From Trebouxia sp. TZW2008 (taxonomy: Eukaryota; Chlorophyta; Trebouxiophyceae; Trebouxiales; Trebouxiaceae), in NCBI GenBank assembly GCA_002118135.1, contig BDIU01000110.1:232053-296052 (forward strand): a stretch of DNA of 64,000 bases, written 5' to 3'. The notes beneath the pieces were generated by a model, which worked only from the letters and a program-made list of their open reading frames with translations, did no database searches and was not told the origin of the DNA. The position numbers were made by a program, and so were the translations under genes. Of the stretch, positions 1 through 13,347 are shown one piece after another. Within the stretch, counting starts at the first letter, position 1. Every line of letters begins with the position of its first letter.

Positions 1-1005
1 CATGAGGGTTTACGACGTGCATGCAGTTGTCCCGGCAGTTGCATTCAGCGTTGCAACGCCGTATTCGCCCTCCAGACAGAACCGAGATCTCATCTCCCCT
101 TATGACGGCTTGATTGCCCTTCCCTTAATCAGTTTTGTGCGCTGTTTCACACAATGCAAACGTTCACTGTGCTGAAGCAAAGACGATGCATCGTGCCCTG
201 TCCACCCGCAGCGAGCAGTGTTGGTATGTCATACAGGGCATACATACAGCGTGACTCATCGAAACATGTTGAAATGAAATCTTTGAGCTTTCCATTCCCA
301 ACCACACATCGACACTGTAAACCACACAGGCAGATGCAGCAACGATAAAAGCCAGGTGAATGGCTCTCTTTGCGTTTCCCTGAACATGCTCACATGCTTG
401 TGACTTAACCTGACTGATATGTGCGAGTTGCTGCTGCTGCTGCTTGCTCATCAGAGGGCTATGCTCATAAGTAGCAGTCAAAAAACAACTTTGGAGTTTA
501 CACACCTTGTGACAAGCATCATTGATGCCTGTCAGGGGTGGGCATATCCTTGTGACAAAATCCAGAGGCGTCATTGGGAGGCTGTGAATGTCACCCACGA
601 GGAAGGTACGTTCGTCTGTGTATCGCAACTTTGAGCTTTCTGGAGCACAGCATTCTGCTCCCACATCATAGATATTGCTCACGTCTGATCTGTACTGGCA
701 GTCTGTTGCAATTGACTGGTAGATGCAACATCTGCTGTGAAAGCTATCTTGACAAGCTTTCAGATGCTAGCTGTTGCAATGATTAGAAGGGTACAGCTGT
801 CACAGTGTTGTGCAAAAACGTTTGCAGCAGCATTAACATTCACTGTTCAGCAAGCTTGCTTGTGTGCTCATTGCATTGTTGCATTTGCTTGTCTGTAGGT
901 ACATCTGATCGTTCATCTGTGCCTCTGTGTGTCTGTTTCCTTCTGTTGATCATCTGTCTGATGTGTTGTACTGTGTGATGCTCATGTTTTACAGCTATTC
1001 AATGT

Positions 1006-1064
1006 CATTCATTCATTCATTCATTCATTCATTCATTCATTCATTCATTCATTCATTCATTCAT
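1006..1064. repeat. CATT tetranucleotide microsatellite
   Basis: About fifteen uninterrupted copies of CATT. Nothing around it suggests a function; useful only as a polymorphic marker. Confidence 0.97.
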
Positions 1065-2746
1065 CATAAACGTGGGCTAGGCAGGCTCAGCAGGCCCAAC
1101 TAAGTACGTACAGAAGCAATTAACTGTCTCCAATCAGTTCGATCATGTGCTAACCTAAATCAATTATATCCTATCCAGCGCGCATGCCTGTCTTTACCTT
1201 CTTCAGAAAATGTGACACGCTTACTGCATGCTGTGTTCACTGCTGTGCAGCATTCATGTTTTGCAAAATGCTTGTCTTGCTCAGTCCTACTGTTATTGGG
1301 GAAAGGTCAAGGATGTATTGAGTGAACTGTTCTCCCATGAGATCATGGTCAGGTTTTTTGCTATGCTTTGCCTTATGTTGAAGCTTTTTCTGGCAAAGTA
1401 TCCAATGTGCTTTGTCTTGCACATATTTTTCATGCTTTTGTGCAGATTCTGGCTTTGACCAATTTTGTTCAAGGATGATGATAAGCCAAAGGCTGAAGTC
1501 AGGAGTTGCTGTGTGTTGCCAGTGTCAAGTCCAACACACCAGGCGTTCTCGGACGATGATGCACACTGTACCCAGTTGCCAAAGCGCAGGTTGTGCAAAG
1601 TTGCACTGACACTCATTGATGACGGCCTAATTTTTAGTAAACGGCTGCTGAGCATGCTTTCCATGCTCAGAACAGTCTTCTCCAAGTTGCGTCAACATCA
1701 AGTGCTGAACAAGGCATCAAACTGTGTTTAGGGTCAGAGTGCACTGATGTGTCTATACAATGATCCGTCTTCTGTCTAATTTGCCGAATACCATCTGTTG
1801 TTGGTTGACCCACTCATGTCTATCGGTGCAATTTCCAGCAATTTTGCATCCATTGATGTCATGATTAACGATACATCCAATAATACGCTGGAGCTAAAGT
1901 TTGACTGACTTGAGCAAACAGACATTCATACTAAACCGAATTCAATTATTGCAACCTCACTTTCTGAGAACTAAGCCGTACACTCACTTCTTGTGCTGTG
2001 CTGTCATTGCCTGAGCCAAGCTGAAACGCTTGTATATGATGCTTCAGGCTTTGATCTTGATTCTGTTCATCCCAACCAAATGTGACTTGTTGCCCGCCAT
2101 TTGGACGACTGAAGGACGTCTATTGCAAGAAAATACGTGATCAGGCAGCAAGAGCTTCCAGCTACATTTGAGCTTTGTGAGCCTTTCACTGCCATGTCTT
2201 ATCAGGTGAGCTGTTTATGTCACCAACGTGTAAGCAAACACCTGTTTTGAAAACAAGCCACTGTCTTAAAGCATCAAGCGAGCAGGAATGAGTATTGACC
2301 TCTGCTCCTTTTCCTTTACAATTAAGGCTTGTGTCAATGCAGTGGTGCCGACTTGGAAAGCCATGGCCCTGGTTCTGTTTTCTGCAATGCTTTGCTTGCA
2401 TGTGTGATGGAACAAAAAGGCTGCTGAGACATGTGGTAAAACTTCTTCGTTCCTCTGCTTCCGCTGCTGACTGTGCTGTGTCAGCAAGTCAGAAGCGAAA
2501 AGACAGTAGAGACTTTCCTGCTTCAAGTGCAGAGTTTTGGCAACCCAAGGGTGGCAGTGGTGGTCTGCAGTTGGCTGATGCTTCACCCTCTTCTTCTTCT
2601 TCTTCAACAAACAGTGTTGCTGCTGGTGTTGCTGTGAATGAAGAGCTACCTCAGCAAGTTGCTGGGCAAGCTTTCTCATACAGACTCAACAATGTCAATG
2701 TCTGTCATTGATGCTCTTATTGAGGCTGATGTTGCCCCTTCTTTGC

Positions 2747-2849
2747 AGATGGGAAGGACATTGCAGGTGTGGCTGTTGTTCAGGGTCTGTGCCAGGTGCA
2801 TGTTTGTTTTGTGTTTCCCAACACTGGGGAGCCCAAGCACAAGATCTGA
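2747..2849 (+). other. Possible orphan exon
   Basis: After a good acceptor (TTTGCAG at 2740-2746) an open frame reads DGKDIAGVAVVQGLCQ and continues to PNTGEPKHKI before a TGA. Its composition looks more protein-like than its surroundings, but I could not join it to an upstream exon or name a family. It may be a gene relic or chance. Confidence 0.18.
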
Positions 2850-4269
2850 TTTCAGGCAAGCTCTGACCCTCCTTTAGCAGGTTGTCTATGTATGCATACA
2901 TTACTGTCACAAAGGCAAGCAAGGCCATGTCAGGCGTTGAAGACACGCTCATTGGGAGGTGCTTACTTACAGCTGCCATAACATCACATCACATTACCCA
3001 TCCCAAACGATGCGCTCTGTAGAGCTCACTGCTGCATTTTCTAGCATAGCGTACTGTTGTTGCAGACTGCATTGACCACTCTTTTGTCAGTAATGACTTC
3101 ATTGCCATTGCTCTTTGTGGACGATGATTTCAACCATGTATGTTAGTACAGCACAATGCAGTGACAATGCCCTTGACTGGCAAAGTTGTATGTTGAGCAT
3201 TCACATAGTGCATGTTCACCTACGTGTATATACACGGTGTGTGCACACAAGGTTTGATGCAACCATTGTCTTGCTTGTATATGCAGTTGCAACTGCATTG
3301 CCTTGAAGGTGGTCACCAAACCCCCCTGATCTGTGGCAATGCTCAAATCAACCGGTAGTCACAAGGCAGTCACTGTGCAATGCCCCATGACTATGCTGTT
3401 TCATCTCCATTTGCTGCATCTTAGCAAGTTTCTCAGCACTGCAGCAATCAGCTCCTGTATACCAACTGGGTTGACCTCAAGGGGGGTCTATTGCTTGCAT
3501 CAATTGATGCCTTTCTTTGTACTGAAGTTCACGAGCTGCTTACTCGGTGTGCTCTTGAGGTATACCTTGCGTACTTCTTTCTGCAGGTTATCAGTTCATG
3601 AACTCGTGACGGTGTTTCGTTTAACACTACCAAATTTGGAAAGCTCAATGGCAATGTACATGCAACAATACTGAATCAGATTAATCCGCTGTAGCTAAAC
3701 ATGCTCGTGAGCGGCATCGCATGCAGTTGCAATATATTGACGTATGTACTGCTTTGATTATGCAACTTGGAGCGCTTGCAATTGAATGCTTATGTTGGGA
3801 TAACTCTACCGATGGAGTATTACAGGTATGCATCAAAGCAATGCTCAATTGTGTGGACGTAAATGACGCTCACAAGCAAGCAATGCTTGATACGTACCTT
3901 GTGTGCCACCCACCTGAATCTCCCGCCCTTGGTCAAGCTTCACTGCTATTCTTGCGTGCAACGAACGAGCCTCCAACTCAGTGTAAAAACAACCTCCAGA
4001 GTGGACGAACGCTGCACGATCTCTGTCGAAGGTCATCGGTCGCCACTGACGCCGGTGACGGTGAACACGAGGTCTGCATCCTGTTGCACTGTAATGCTAC
4101 CGCCTCAGGAGTTGTCATAAATACCCATGTGCGACTATGGGATAGACCGAGACTCTAAACCCTGATCAGGTTTCATCGCGAACTGATGGTGGCCGCCATC
4201 AGGTTAGCAAGAAATGACTAAGCATGTGATTCTTACGTAACGAAGAAGAGGACAACTGGTGTGTACCAC

Positions 4270-4286
4270 GCCGTGGTAACCACGGC
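4270..4286. repeat. Short perfect hairpin upstream of first gene
   Basis: GCCGTGGT and ACCACGGC are perfect 8-base complementary arms around a single A. It sits about 85 bases before the first ATG of the following gene, so it would lie in the 5' leader if transcription starts upstream. No known factor is assigned. Confidence 0.6.
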
Positions 4287-4369
4287 TTGTGGCCTGTGGT
4301 AGATGTGAGACTAGATTGCAGTTTGGTCCCAGAGCTCGGAAGTTATCAGGGTTGCTTAGTTTCACAAGA

Positions 4370-7300
4370 ATGGTAAGCTCAGCTGCCTCATCAGGCTTGT
4401 ACGCGGATCCTGTGACGCCGCTGCTAAATCTGCAGAAACGCCTGTCCTGCACTTTGGCCACGTTTCAAACCGCATCTTACAAGACTTGTGACGTGCAGGT
4501 TGGCCGTGCAGCCCGATTGCAGGCTGTTTTGCGTCGTGTGGGCCCGCCTCAGCCCGTTCAATCGGCTCTTGTCAGCGGCAGTTTTGATGACAACTCAGAC
4601 AACCTGGCAGCCAGCCTCACGAAAGAGGTTATACCAGCAGCGGTGCCAGGGAGCTCTGTTTACGAGCTACGAGAGTACTTCAGAGCAGTTCCTTCAGACA
4701 TCCTGATAGATATTTGCAACGACTTGCTGTGGACGGAGAATGACGAGCCCGAAGGTCCCTCAAAGAAGGACTTGGTGAAGGCAGTCATTGTCTACATCAT
4801 GCAGGTAAGTCTGTCCAGCAATTTTTCTGACTTCAGTAGAACTGCTGTGTGTAGGATGCAGTCACGGCCTAGCTATCTCATGTGCCATGTGCCAAAACAT
4901 CTGTATGGTGACGCCCTTGAGCAATGCTGCTGCTGTGCATCAGGGTCCAGATGACAGCCTTGCTTCACAAGGTCAGGGCGGATCACCCCCATCTCTTGCA
5001 GACAAAAAGGACAAGGTACAAATCACTCTGTAGCTTTCAAGCCTGCTGTCTCTGGCTAAATGCTTCTGCAGCCAATGCTGCATCATTGTCTTATGAAGAG
5101 CAAGCAAAATGTGTAAGAATAGCAGGTGCGACCGTATCTTTTGCATGTTGACCTGAACAGGGTTGTTCAATTCACCGTGCATTCTTGCAAAAAAAGTGTT
5201 GCACTCTTTTGTGTCCATAATGACATCCCTACGACACATGTTCATTGGCTTGTATGCTGACAGCAGTATATGTATGTGTGTGTGTGTATGTCTGTATGTG
5301 TGTATGTGTGTATGTATGTATGTATGTATGTATGTATGTACTGCCAGCGAATAGCTCAAGCTGTGTGCTTTTATCTGCCTGATCCGATTGTGTAAATGCA
5401 GGTTGGTGATGCAAATGAGCTCGCTGCGCGAGAGCTTGAGGACAAATATCTCGCCAGCACACTCATCAACATCAGTGTTGATGCTTCTTCCAGTCGTCAG
5501 AATGGTGCAGGCTTGGCATTGGTAAGAAGCTGACTCATTCATCAGAGTTATACTCCTGCCAATGTGCATGCGCCTTTTGCATTGTCATGTCTTCAGCTCA
5601 AAAATTGCAGCTGCTAGTTTAAGAAGCAAGTTGTCTAGCTATCGGTCAAAATGACTACACTCTGCACTGTCTACCATCAGAGTTGGATGGGTTGGCCGCA
5701 GATGTCTAGATTTTAACAATGTATCTGGATTTGTATTTGCATAGTTCAAAAGAAAGACAAAGACTGCTGTAAGGAGCGCTCGTTGTAACATTGTCATCAA
5801 GCTATCATGGCCTTGTACATGCGTGACAAGATGACAGGTGTACATGGCTGCATCTGGATGCTTGCATTGGTTTATCAATCTGTCAATTAGTTTGCTGTAA
5901 GGATATTCTTGGCAATGTATGCTTGAAGAATTGTTAAGAACGTTGAGGCAGTGACTTCAGTGCTTGCACAACGTTGATATCTCAATGGTAGGTTCTGCTC
6001 TGGTGCAGGTTGATGTGCTGGTCAGCCTTTCTGATAGTTTCAGATGTAAAGGTAACCCTGTTACTCAGGCTTCCTTGATCAGTGCTGTGTGTTTGTATCA
6101 GGAGTCACCGTTTGCCAACGCGACAGTGCAGGCAGGATTGCTGAGGCCTTTGAGTGCAAGCTTGCTTCATGAGGTCGACCAGCAGCAGGTGCTGATTCTA
6201 TGCCAACAAAAGCATTGCGTTTCTTCTTGTTGTTGCCTGGGTTTGTCAGCTTAGGTGCAGTCAGCTGCAAAAGCATCAAGTATGCATCACCTTTGCACTG
6301 CATGACTTAAGAGACAGGTAGCAGCAGGTCATAATTTCCTCAAGTCAATCGCTGCATGTACAAAGCTGACAACATTGGCGTAGCTTGTAACAGAGCTCTG
6401 CACACCACCAGCAAACATCACTGGTTGCCATATGTACTGCCTTTTGCGGGAGACACAGTCAAGATCAAGAGAGTAAGGCGTTTGTCAGCTGCTGTATCTG
6501 TCAGGAGCAAAAACCTAGGATTTTGTTGGGTTTAGCCTGGTGCATCCTTCATGTATCGCCTGCATTGCAGCGACTGGCAGTCTGCATCTGCATTCATCTG
6601 AATCGATCTGCATCTTAGATCTGCATATCAGGATCAACAACCCCAGTTCAAGTTTCTTCTGTCCAGGGTGATGAGGTTGACTTGGGTCTGGTAAGCCCTT
6701 ATGTGCGTTTGTTGGACCCAAAGTACTATGCCTGCCTGGATAACCATTTTCCCACCAAGCGCGCTGGCAACCCTAGCAGGCCAACACTGAACATGGGCTT
6801 CTTCAGCTCTGTGACAACCCTGGGCATACCTACTAGCCCAGTGACAGAGACTGAGCAGTCTGGTACATCCAGAACTGCCAGTCCAGTTGCAAATGGTGGG
6901 CAATCTGGTGGTTTCGACGCTGCCAGCCCAAGGACAGAAGTTGGGCCTTTGCGTGACTTCCTCACCACCAGCCCAGTGGCAAGCGGTAGGCAAACTCACG
7001 GTTCATGGACTGCCAGCTCAGTAGGGAGTCCAGAGTCGCCATTTGCAGATAAGGAGGCTGCTCAGGCAAGCTTCTCACTCAATGACAACAAGCTTCTGAC
7101 CAACCTAATCTGTCTCAAGGTCAAGCTTCTGACTCACCTTGTCTGTATGTTGTCTGTGCATGCTCAAGCGTTTTGTCAATCTTGCTTGCTGCATGGTACA
7201 GCTGGGACTGACCTGTTTGGTTGCATCGGCATCATCTAGGTGTGGACTTCATACTGAATTTGAGCTTGCATTGCCATGCAAGAAATTGATCTGAATTGTT

Positions 7301-10025
7301 GATGGCTTGTACTGGCATATGCAATGTGCAAACTTATGCAGCATGATGCCTGCCCAAATGCAAGTGTTTCATGTTTGAGCTGCCCTGCTTATTGCTCACA
7401 GTGAATCCTACGTCAGGAACAAGCATGACACTGTGTCTACCTGTACTTGCAGGCACTCCTGGGCTTGCGCATGGACCCTCACCCAGTTCGCTCACCACAG
7501 CTGTGGGACATGACTCCCAGTGGGTATGTCCCGCAAGACGGCAGTGGTGACTTCATCACTCACTGCAACACATCCGACATCGGCACAGACTCAGAGGATG
7601 GTGCGGATGATGACTCCTTGGAGCTGGTCTTTGGCATGAGGGGCACCCCTTCCCCCCAGGCAAGTGCCCTGGGATGACATCTTGGGCTGCCTGACACATG
7701 CATATTGTTGCCAAAATGTCTGTCATCTTCTGATGTTGCCTGAGAGGCAGTGGCTGTATTTTGCATAAGCTCTTGCAGTCAGTCAGCAGCAATGCTTTGT
7801 GGTGGGTGTTCGCTGTTGCCCCACCTTTGTGTCTGTACCAGGATCGACTGCTGTTCATGCTGCTTTCTTGTGAACTTGAAGTGCCATCTATGCATCTTGG
7901 CCAGATTCAAACATCAAAGCACTGCCATCTGGGTTGCACATGTCATTTGGACCAGTGCGTTCAAAACTTTGCACTGACCATTCCTGATGCAAACGTTGTC
8001 TGCCAACAAGTCAAACCACTGGTGAGATAGCTCTGGGATTTGCCTGTAGGCGCCACCCAAGAAGCTTGAGGCCCGGCATCATCTTGCCGGCGTCATCCCT
8101 GGGCTGATAGCCCAGATGCTTGAAAAAGCTGGCATGACACTGTCTGAGTCAGCCCCTCCACAAGTGAGTGTGCACTTCCCTCTTCCTGCTCTGCAGTTGA
8201 GATGTCCCGCAATCACCGTTTCTGTCATGCGAGTGGCTTGCTGATAGCTGTTGCTAACAGTTAGTGTTGTTTTGCACTTTGTGTTTCAAACAGTTTGTGA
8301 CACGTGCAGCAGCAGGCCAACTCAAGGCCGATTCAAGCTAGATTTGCATGCGTCTACGCTCTCTTTAAGTGTGCTATTGCAATCTGACAAGGACATGCAG
8401 CATCTGTCATTTGATGGAGTTCATGACTTGTCTGTACGCGTCATCAGCCATGCGCCTATCCGCCATCACCCACGCCACCATCAACAAATACAGTACAGCC
8501 TTGCCTCAGGTTGCTTATTTTACCTGTCACTTCTGGTCCAATTAAGCTAGATGGACGCCACGCAACACAGCAGTACAGATGAGCTCCAGTCTGACTTGGC
8601 TCAAATTGGCAGTGTGCAATGTTTACTGCTGGCGCCAACCCAGGGAGCTGTCTTGTTGCTATGTTGAACAAAAAGACTGCAGTTGTTGTGTGGGTTGTAT
8701 GACCCAATACACTAGCGTTGCTGGCCGGCTGATGCAGGTGATGCTGCCTGTCATGTCACGTCATGTTCAGACTCTACATTTGCACTGCAAATCATGGCAA
8801 TACTGCATTGCTGAAAATCCTTGTCCTTCCTGCAGTTGCCTTCTGACAGAATGCAGTATCCAAGTTCAAACTACAGCTGCCGTCAAGGTGCACCTAACTG
8901 TCAAAATGACATGCTCCTAGTTCCAAGCAAATTGACTTTTGACTGCTGTTGTGTGGACACCCCTGTGAGGTCAGCATCACAAGTGCATATGCAGCACCAA
9001 CAGCAAAGCCACCATGTCAAGACAGTCTCAGAGCAAGACTCTGAGCACCTGACTGAAATGCCTCCTGAGAACTCATCAGCAGATGCCAAGGGGATGGATG
9101 CCTTGAGCGCTGCAGTCAATCTCAAAGAAACAGCCAATGCGAGCAATCAGAACTTGACCCTGAAAAAGCATGCCATTGACAATGAGACAAACACAACGGT
9201 GAGAAATGCTGCTGCTGCTGCTGAAGGCCATGCAGATTGCAAGTGTGGCTATGCATGTTGCTGCATAGCTCATGCCCTCATGCAGAGGATGCCATGTTTG
9301 CCACAGCAAGTGCTTATTTCGTGTTGAGCACAGCATGTGCTTGTGTTGACAAGTCTGACTGGTTCAGCAGAGTTGCATAGGTCCAGCTTGCTTGTAGCAT
9401 GCAAGAACTTTGTAACAACTGCAGTCTGTCTGCAGACTCCGCACAAAGTCCTGGGAGAACTAGAGACTTCTGCAAAGACCTACCACCAGCCTGACATGGT
9501 GTCTTTGCCTGACAACGAGTCAGCCAAGCATGTGAAGACTATCCACAGCCAGGTACAGGACCATGTGCAACTTTCTTAGACCATCTGTTGCATGCTCACA
9601 ACATCTGCATTTCATTTGTAGTTGACTGCTGGGAAATTCTGCTTTTGAAAGGCTGCCATGACTCAGTCCAGAATGGACTCTGAATTCTAGCTAAGAATCA
9701 TACAGCTAGCCAACAGTCAACACATTGTCATTGCCCAGCGTCATATTGATCTGCATGTGTGCATTCACAAGCTGTGGACTCTGTACACCTTGCTAGGCTT
9801 GTACATAGTGCTGTATCTTTGCAGCTGTGGCTTTCATGCTGTACATGCCACAACGTCATATGAGCACAGCTTGGGTCTCTTCAGCTCAGATCTGGCACAC
9901 ATGCGCAGCCTGCACACGACAAGCTGCCTTTATGGTCTGTGAAGCTGCTGTATGCATAGCATCATGCCAAGATAGGCTTTCTGTCTGTGCAGGTCATTGG
10001 CAAAGACCCTGATGCAATTCCTTGA
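4370..10025 (+). CDS. Unrecognised nine-exon protein, about 619 aa
   Basis: Predicted exons: 4370-4804, 4944-5015, 5402-5521, 6667-7065, 7453-7659, 8050-8163, 8836-9198, 9436-9552, 9993-10025. All junctions are phase 0 and each joins open frame to open frame, which supports the model; the stop is the TGA at 10023. I do not recognise the family. Visible features: an N-terminal segment with ELREYFRAVPSDILIDICND (mostly helical), an exon-4 Ser/Pro/Thr-rich stretch with repeated SPV/ASP units (TASPVANGGQ, TTSPVASGRQ), an acidic patch (DSEDGADDDSLELVF), an amphipathic piece PGLIAQMLEKAGMTL, and a Gln/His-rich exon 7. The introns after exons 4 and 5 use GC donors (CAG|GCAAG); without them stops follow. 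The first ATG of exon 1 is followed by GTAAGC, so an upstream start or a splice at the ATG is possible. One more exon near 6010-6140 cannot be excluded. Confidence 0.6.
5270..5340. repeat. TG/ATGT microsatellite in intron
   Basis: Compound array of TG and ATGT units, ending in seven or so ATGT copies, inside intron 2 of the gene at 4370-10025. Confidence 0.95.
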
Positions 10026-10613
10026 CCCGATGACATCTTGAGAAGAGTTTGTTGTACGTACAGACTGATTAGTCTTTCAAGGTTTTCTTGTCAGTATGTC
10101 AGTTACACAGTGGTCAGTGATTGTCTTGTATGCAACTCATGCTATAACAAAAGTTGTAAGACTTTCAGGTGACATTCGCCAGTGCCGCTAGCGCTGTGGT
10201 CTAAGCATGGCCAACATTTCAAATGAAAATAAAAGGCAAATGCTGTGTCGACAACATGAGCACAACATGAGTGGCAGAGAATCTGCTGCTTTTGAGCTTG
10301 CGTGACCCTGACTGCCAACTCCATGAAGATCATCTTTGGCCTGCTGACAAAAGTCGCTTGAAGAGCTCATAATGACTCTAGCAAACTCCCAGGCCGATCA
10401 GTAAACCTCAGGTACACAAGTGCAACTGTTGAGCTTATAGACAACCACAGGCAATCAATGCAACCTCATGTCTTGATATATTTCACACTACTAGCTATGC
10501 AGTATTGCAGATGACATGAGATGTCACTGCGCATCTGCAGACTGCTAAAACATCTAGCAGGCGAGAATCTATCCTGACCTAAACGCTCTTTGTTTCAGTC
10601 AATTTCAACTCAG
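10026..10613. other. Convergent 3' spacer, nothing seen
   Basis: Lies between the 3' end of the + gene ending at 10025 and the 3' end of the - gene ending at 10614. It presumably holds both 3' UTRs. I see no open frame, repeat or RNA gene in it. Confidence 0.5.
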
Positions 10614-13347
10614 TCATCTTCTGCGCTTCTTCTTGCGTTTCTTCTCTTTCTGTTTCAGTCTCTGCTGCTTTTTGGCCTTTTGTAGATCGTGAGGGTGAAT
10701 CATTGGAGGCAGTTGATCCTGAGAAGCTGATGTGCTCATCACTTGTTCAGGTGTGTGATGAGCAGCGATGAAGAGCTCTGCAAATCTGAGAGCTTCATCT
10801 AAGGGCACCTGGCATGGCTCGTTCTCAATGACCTACACACAGCATGCACAGTTGATTTTACAGCTCACAGCACTCTAGTGCTTGTGTCACACAGGCGGCT
10901 GTAAAACACATGGTTTGTATGTGCTTGCAGAATCTGACTATCGGCATGCAATGTCAATCTTTGCAACCTCATGTCGCAGCAACAGCTTGTATGTTGTGCT
11001 AATGCAGACTGCGACTGTGCTGAAGAGGACCCTTGGTGTTCAGTGACAAATGTGAATTTGGCAAGCTCAATTTAGAAAAGCTGGCATGGCATATCACAAA
11101 AGCACCAGTCAGCTGCAAGCCAGAAACACTCTTCAGCAATCATGCATATGCTCAGGGCATTCACCTGATCACATGAGAGAGTTTCAATGCAGAAACCTCA
11201 TGATCAGTCCAGACTTGTTCTCCATGGAAAAACAATTGACAGCCATTACCCGCACCTTAGCTCTGCGGGCCCATTCAGCATTAGAGTACTCCCCCCAAAT
11301 CCATTCTTCAACTTCCTCATCTGTCCAGCCAGACCCTTGCACACTGCCAGCTGCCTCGACAGCAGAGTCTGAGTCAGCAGTGCCGAGTTGATTCCTGGCC
11401 AGCAAGGTGTCAGAAACATCATCTGCTGCAGGTACTGCCGTCGCTCGTGTGGTTTGGGAGCTATTCCATCTGGGCTGTGTGTGAGCTGATTGTGCGTTGG
11501 CGCCTAGGACAAGGGCAGCTTGTGGCCAAGACGCCCTGTGACCTGCAAATGGCTTTACTTGTCCTGCACACACCTGGCACCTGTTCTAGATGTGCAAACT
11601 CTCAATACAATCAATACGAGTTGACTTTTGCACATCCTGTCCAACATGTGGCACAGCAGCACGGGTAGAAAGGCCTGATGAGCGCCAGATGATGGTCATT
11701 AAACGGCAAAATGCCAGATGCATGCTATGCATGGTATGGCGACATGTCTCAAGGGCTGCTGTATGCAGAGGCAGCACTGCTTGATGGACTTGTGTCTGTG
11801 TTAGCAAAGCATGTGATGGGGCAAGAGGGCAACTGGCAAGCAAATGCAATGATGCTGACCTGTCTGTACGCTCAGCACTGTCTCCATGACTGCAAGGCCT
11901 GCATACAGGGAAACCATTGCGCTAGACACCTCAAAGTGGATGCTTGCACTGACTGTCAGGAGTCTGCTGTCATTGGAGACACATGAAATGAAATTGTCAG
12001 GGCAGTTGTCATGCACTGACTCAAAGGAGGGTGACAACAATGAGAGCAGGCAGCAAGGCTGGTGTGAGTTGTCATTGCTGCTGACCACGCATGTAGACAC
12101 ACAGCAATTGAGCAGATCTGAGGCTTCACACATGCACAGGCTTCTTGCATTGCCTGTTTCACAATCAGAAGGCTCAGACAGTCGCGCAATTGATGCCATG
12201 TACCAGAACATCATGCCAGTCATGAAGTATAAGTGGGCAAGGGATATAAGATACGCAATTCAAAAATATGCCGCAGACTGCTTTTCTTGCAGGTCACAAC
12301 AGGCAGAGAATCATGTACCTGCAGCTGTGATGACACCTGCCATGGCAGCATGGCTGAGGTCTCCTGTCAAAGTGTGGAGTCCTGCTGTTGCAGTTGCAAT
12401 AGCTGCAGTGTAGCGGAATGCAAGCCCTGCTGCCTGTCCAGACGCCACCTCTGAGACATATTCAATCACAAAATTGGCTGCCCTGTCTAGACCTAGCTGT
12501 TTGCTGGACTTGATGTTTGCTGAGATTGACTTTGTTTTGCGGGCTTTTGTCAGAGGGACAAAAGCTTTTGCATCTGCCATGGACTGAAAGCGTGTTTGCT
12601 TTGGCAATGTAGAGGACCATTTGGTGTCATTGCTATGTGTGGAAGAGGCTGTAGCGTGTGTTGAAACATGTGTGTGGTGCCTGGGCCCTACGCCAGCGGT
12701 TTGTGGCAACACGCGAGGCCTGCAAGCAGAACTCAAAATGATCACACAAGCACGCGCTTTCGATCTGACTGATCAGGGGAGAACTTGAGGAAAATCGAGA
12801 GACAGTTGCCTTGTGAATCTTGGAAACAGGTTGGGCGTCCGTGTTGATGGCAAAGTAGGGCATGCACTCTGCATGTAGCGCTGTGAGTTTCCAAATTTTA
12901 AAAAGAAGGAGTCCTGCAATACGCTGGCGCTGTGTCTGCCACCGCCGAGTGCTACTTCTCACACAGACAACGCAGACGAGGCAAGCATTTCAGGAACGCA
13001 TGATCAGCATCGGACAGCGGGATCGCCATGAGTACCTGTTTCACAAGATCTTCAAACCATGCAACCCTGCTTCGTCTTCTCAAATGCCCTCCTTGCCTGC
13101 CTGGCTTCCCTGGAAGCCTCCCTGCGCTGTCAAAGTCAGGCGCAGGTTGGCCTGTGGGGGTGCCAAAGCTGGTCAAGTGCAGGACAGTAGCACGCTTGTG
13201 CTTGAATGTTATCTGAAACGCGGTATGCGTCTGTTTAGCCAGCTCGGTACAGCTGATTGACACCCGCTCTGCTGTGTCGACTTCGCACCTTCTGGTCCGG
13301 CCATTTAGTTGCAGCTTGAAAGGTCTGACCTGAGTGGTCCCGACCAT
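10614..13347 (-). CDS. Unrecognised protein with Lys/Arg-rich C-terminus
   Basis: The 3' half is well supported: an exon ending at 12319 in phase 1 (from about 12720), then 11563-11256, then 10832-10614 with the stop at 10616-10614. These frames join cleanly (AAG|QVKPFAG; WARRAK|VIENEPCQ). The C-terminus is a basic run, QRLKQKEKKRKKKRRR, likely a nuclear or nucleolar signal. The middle exon is Ala-rich and helical (GQAAGLAFRYTAAIATATAG), loosely like the small-residue helices of plant senescence/spartin-type domains, but this is only an impression. The 5' part is uncertain: an open frame from ATG 13347 (MVGTTQVRPFKLQLNGRT) down to about 13020 looks coding, and a frame at 12900-12700 (LLLFKIWKLTALHAECMPYF) may be a further exon, but I could not fix the junctions. 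The ATG overlaps the start codon of the divergent + gene. Confidence 0.45.

Larger units (their letters stand above)
1..4369. other. Intergenic, no confident gene
   Basis: Short open frames on both strands overlap each other, lack consistent splice phases and show no family I recognise. The stretch is TG/CA-rich and CG-poor until about 3850, after which CG dinucleotides become common, which fits the promoter and 5' leader of the gene beginning at 4370. It contains one tetranucleotide microsatellite and one weak exon candidate, both listed separately. Confidence 0.5.

Noticed and set aside
4973..5569. Minus-strand open frame of 198 codons with long YIHT/HTHI runs
   Set aside because: It is produced by the TG/ATGT microsatellite read antisense and overlaps two exons of the + gene.
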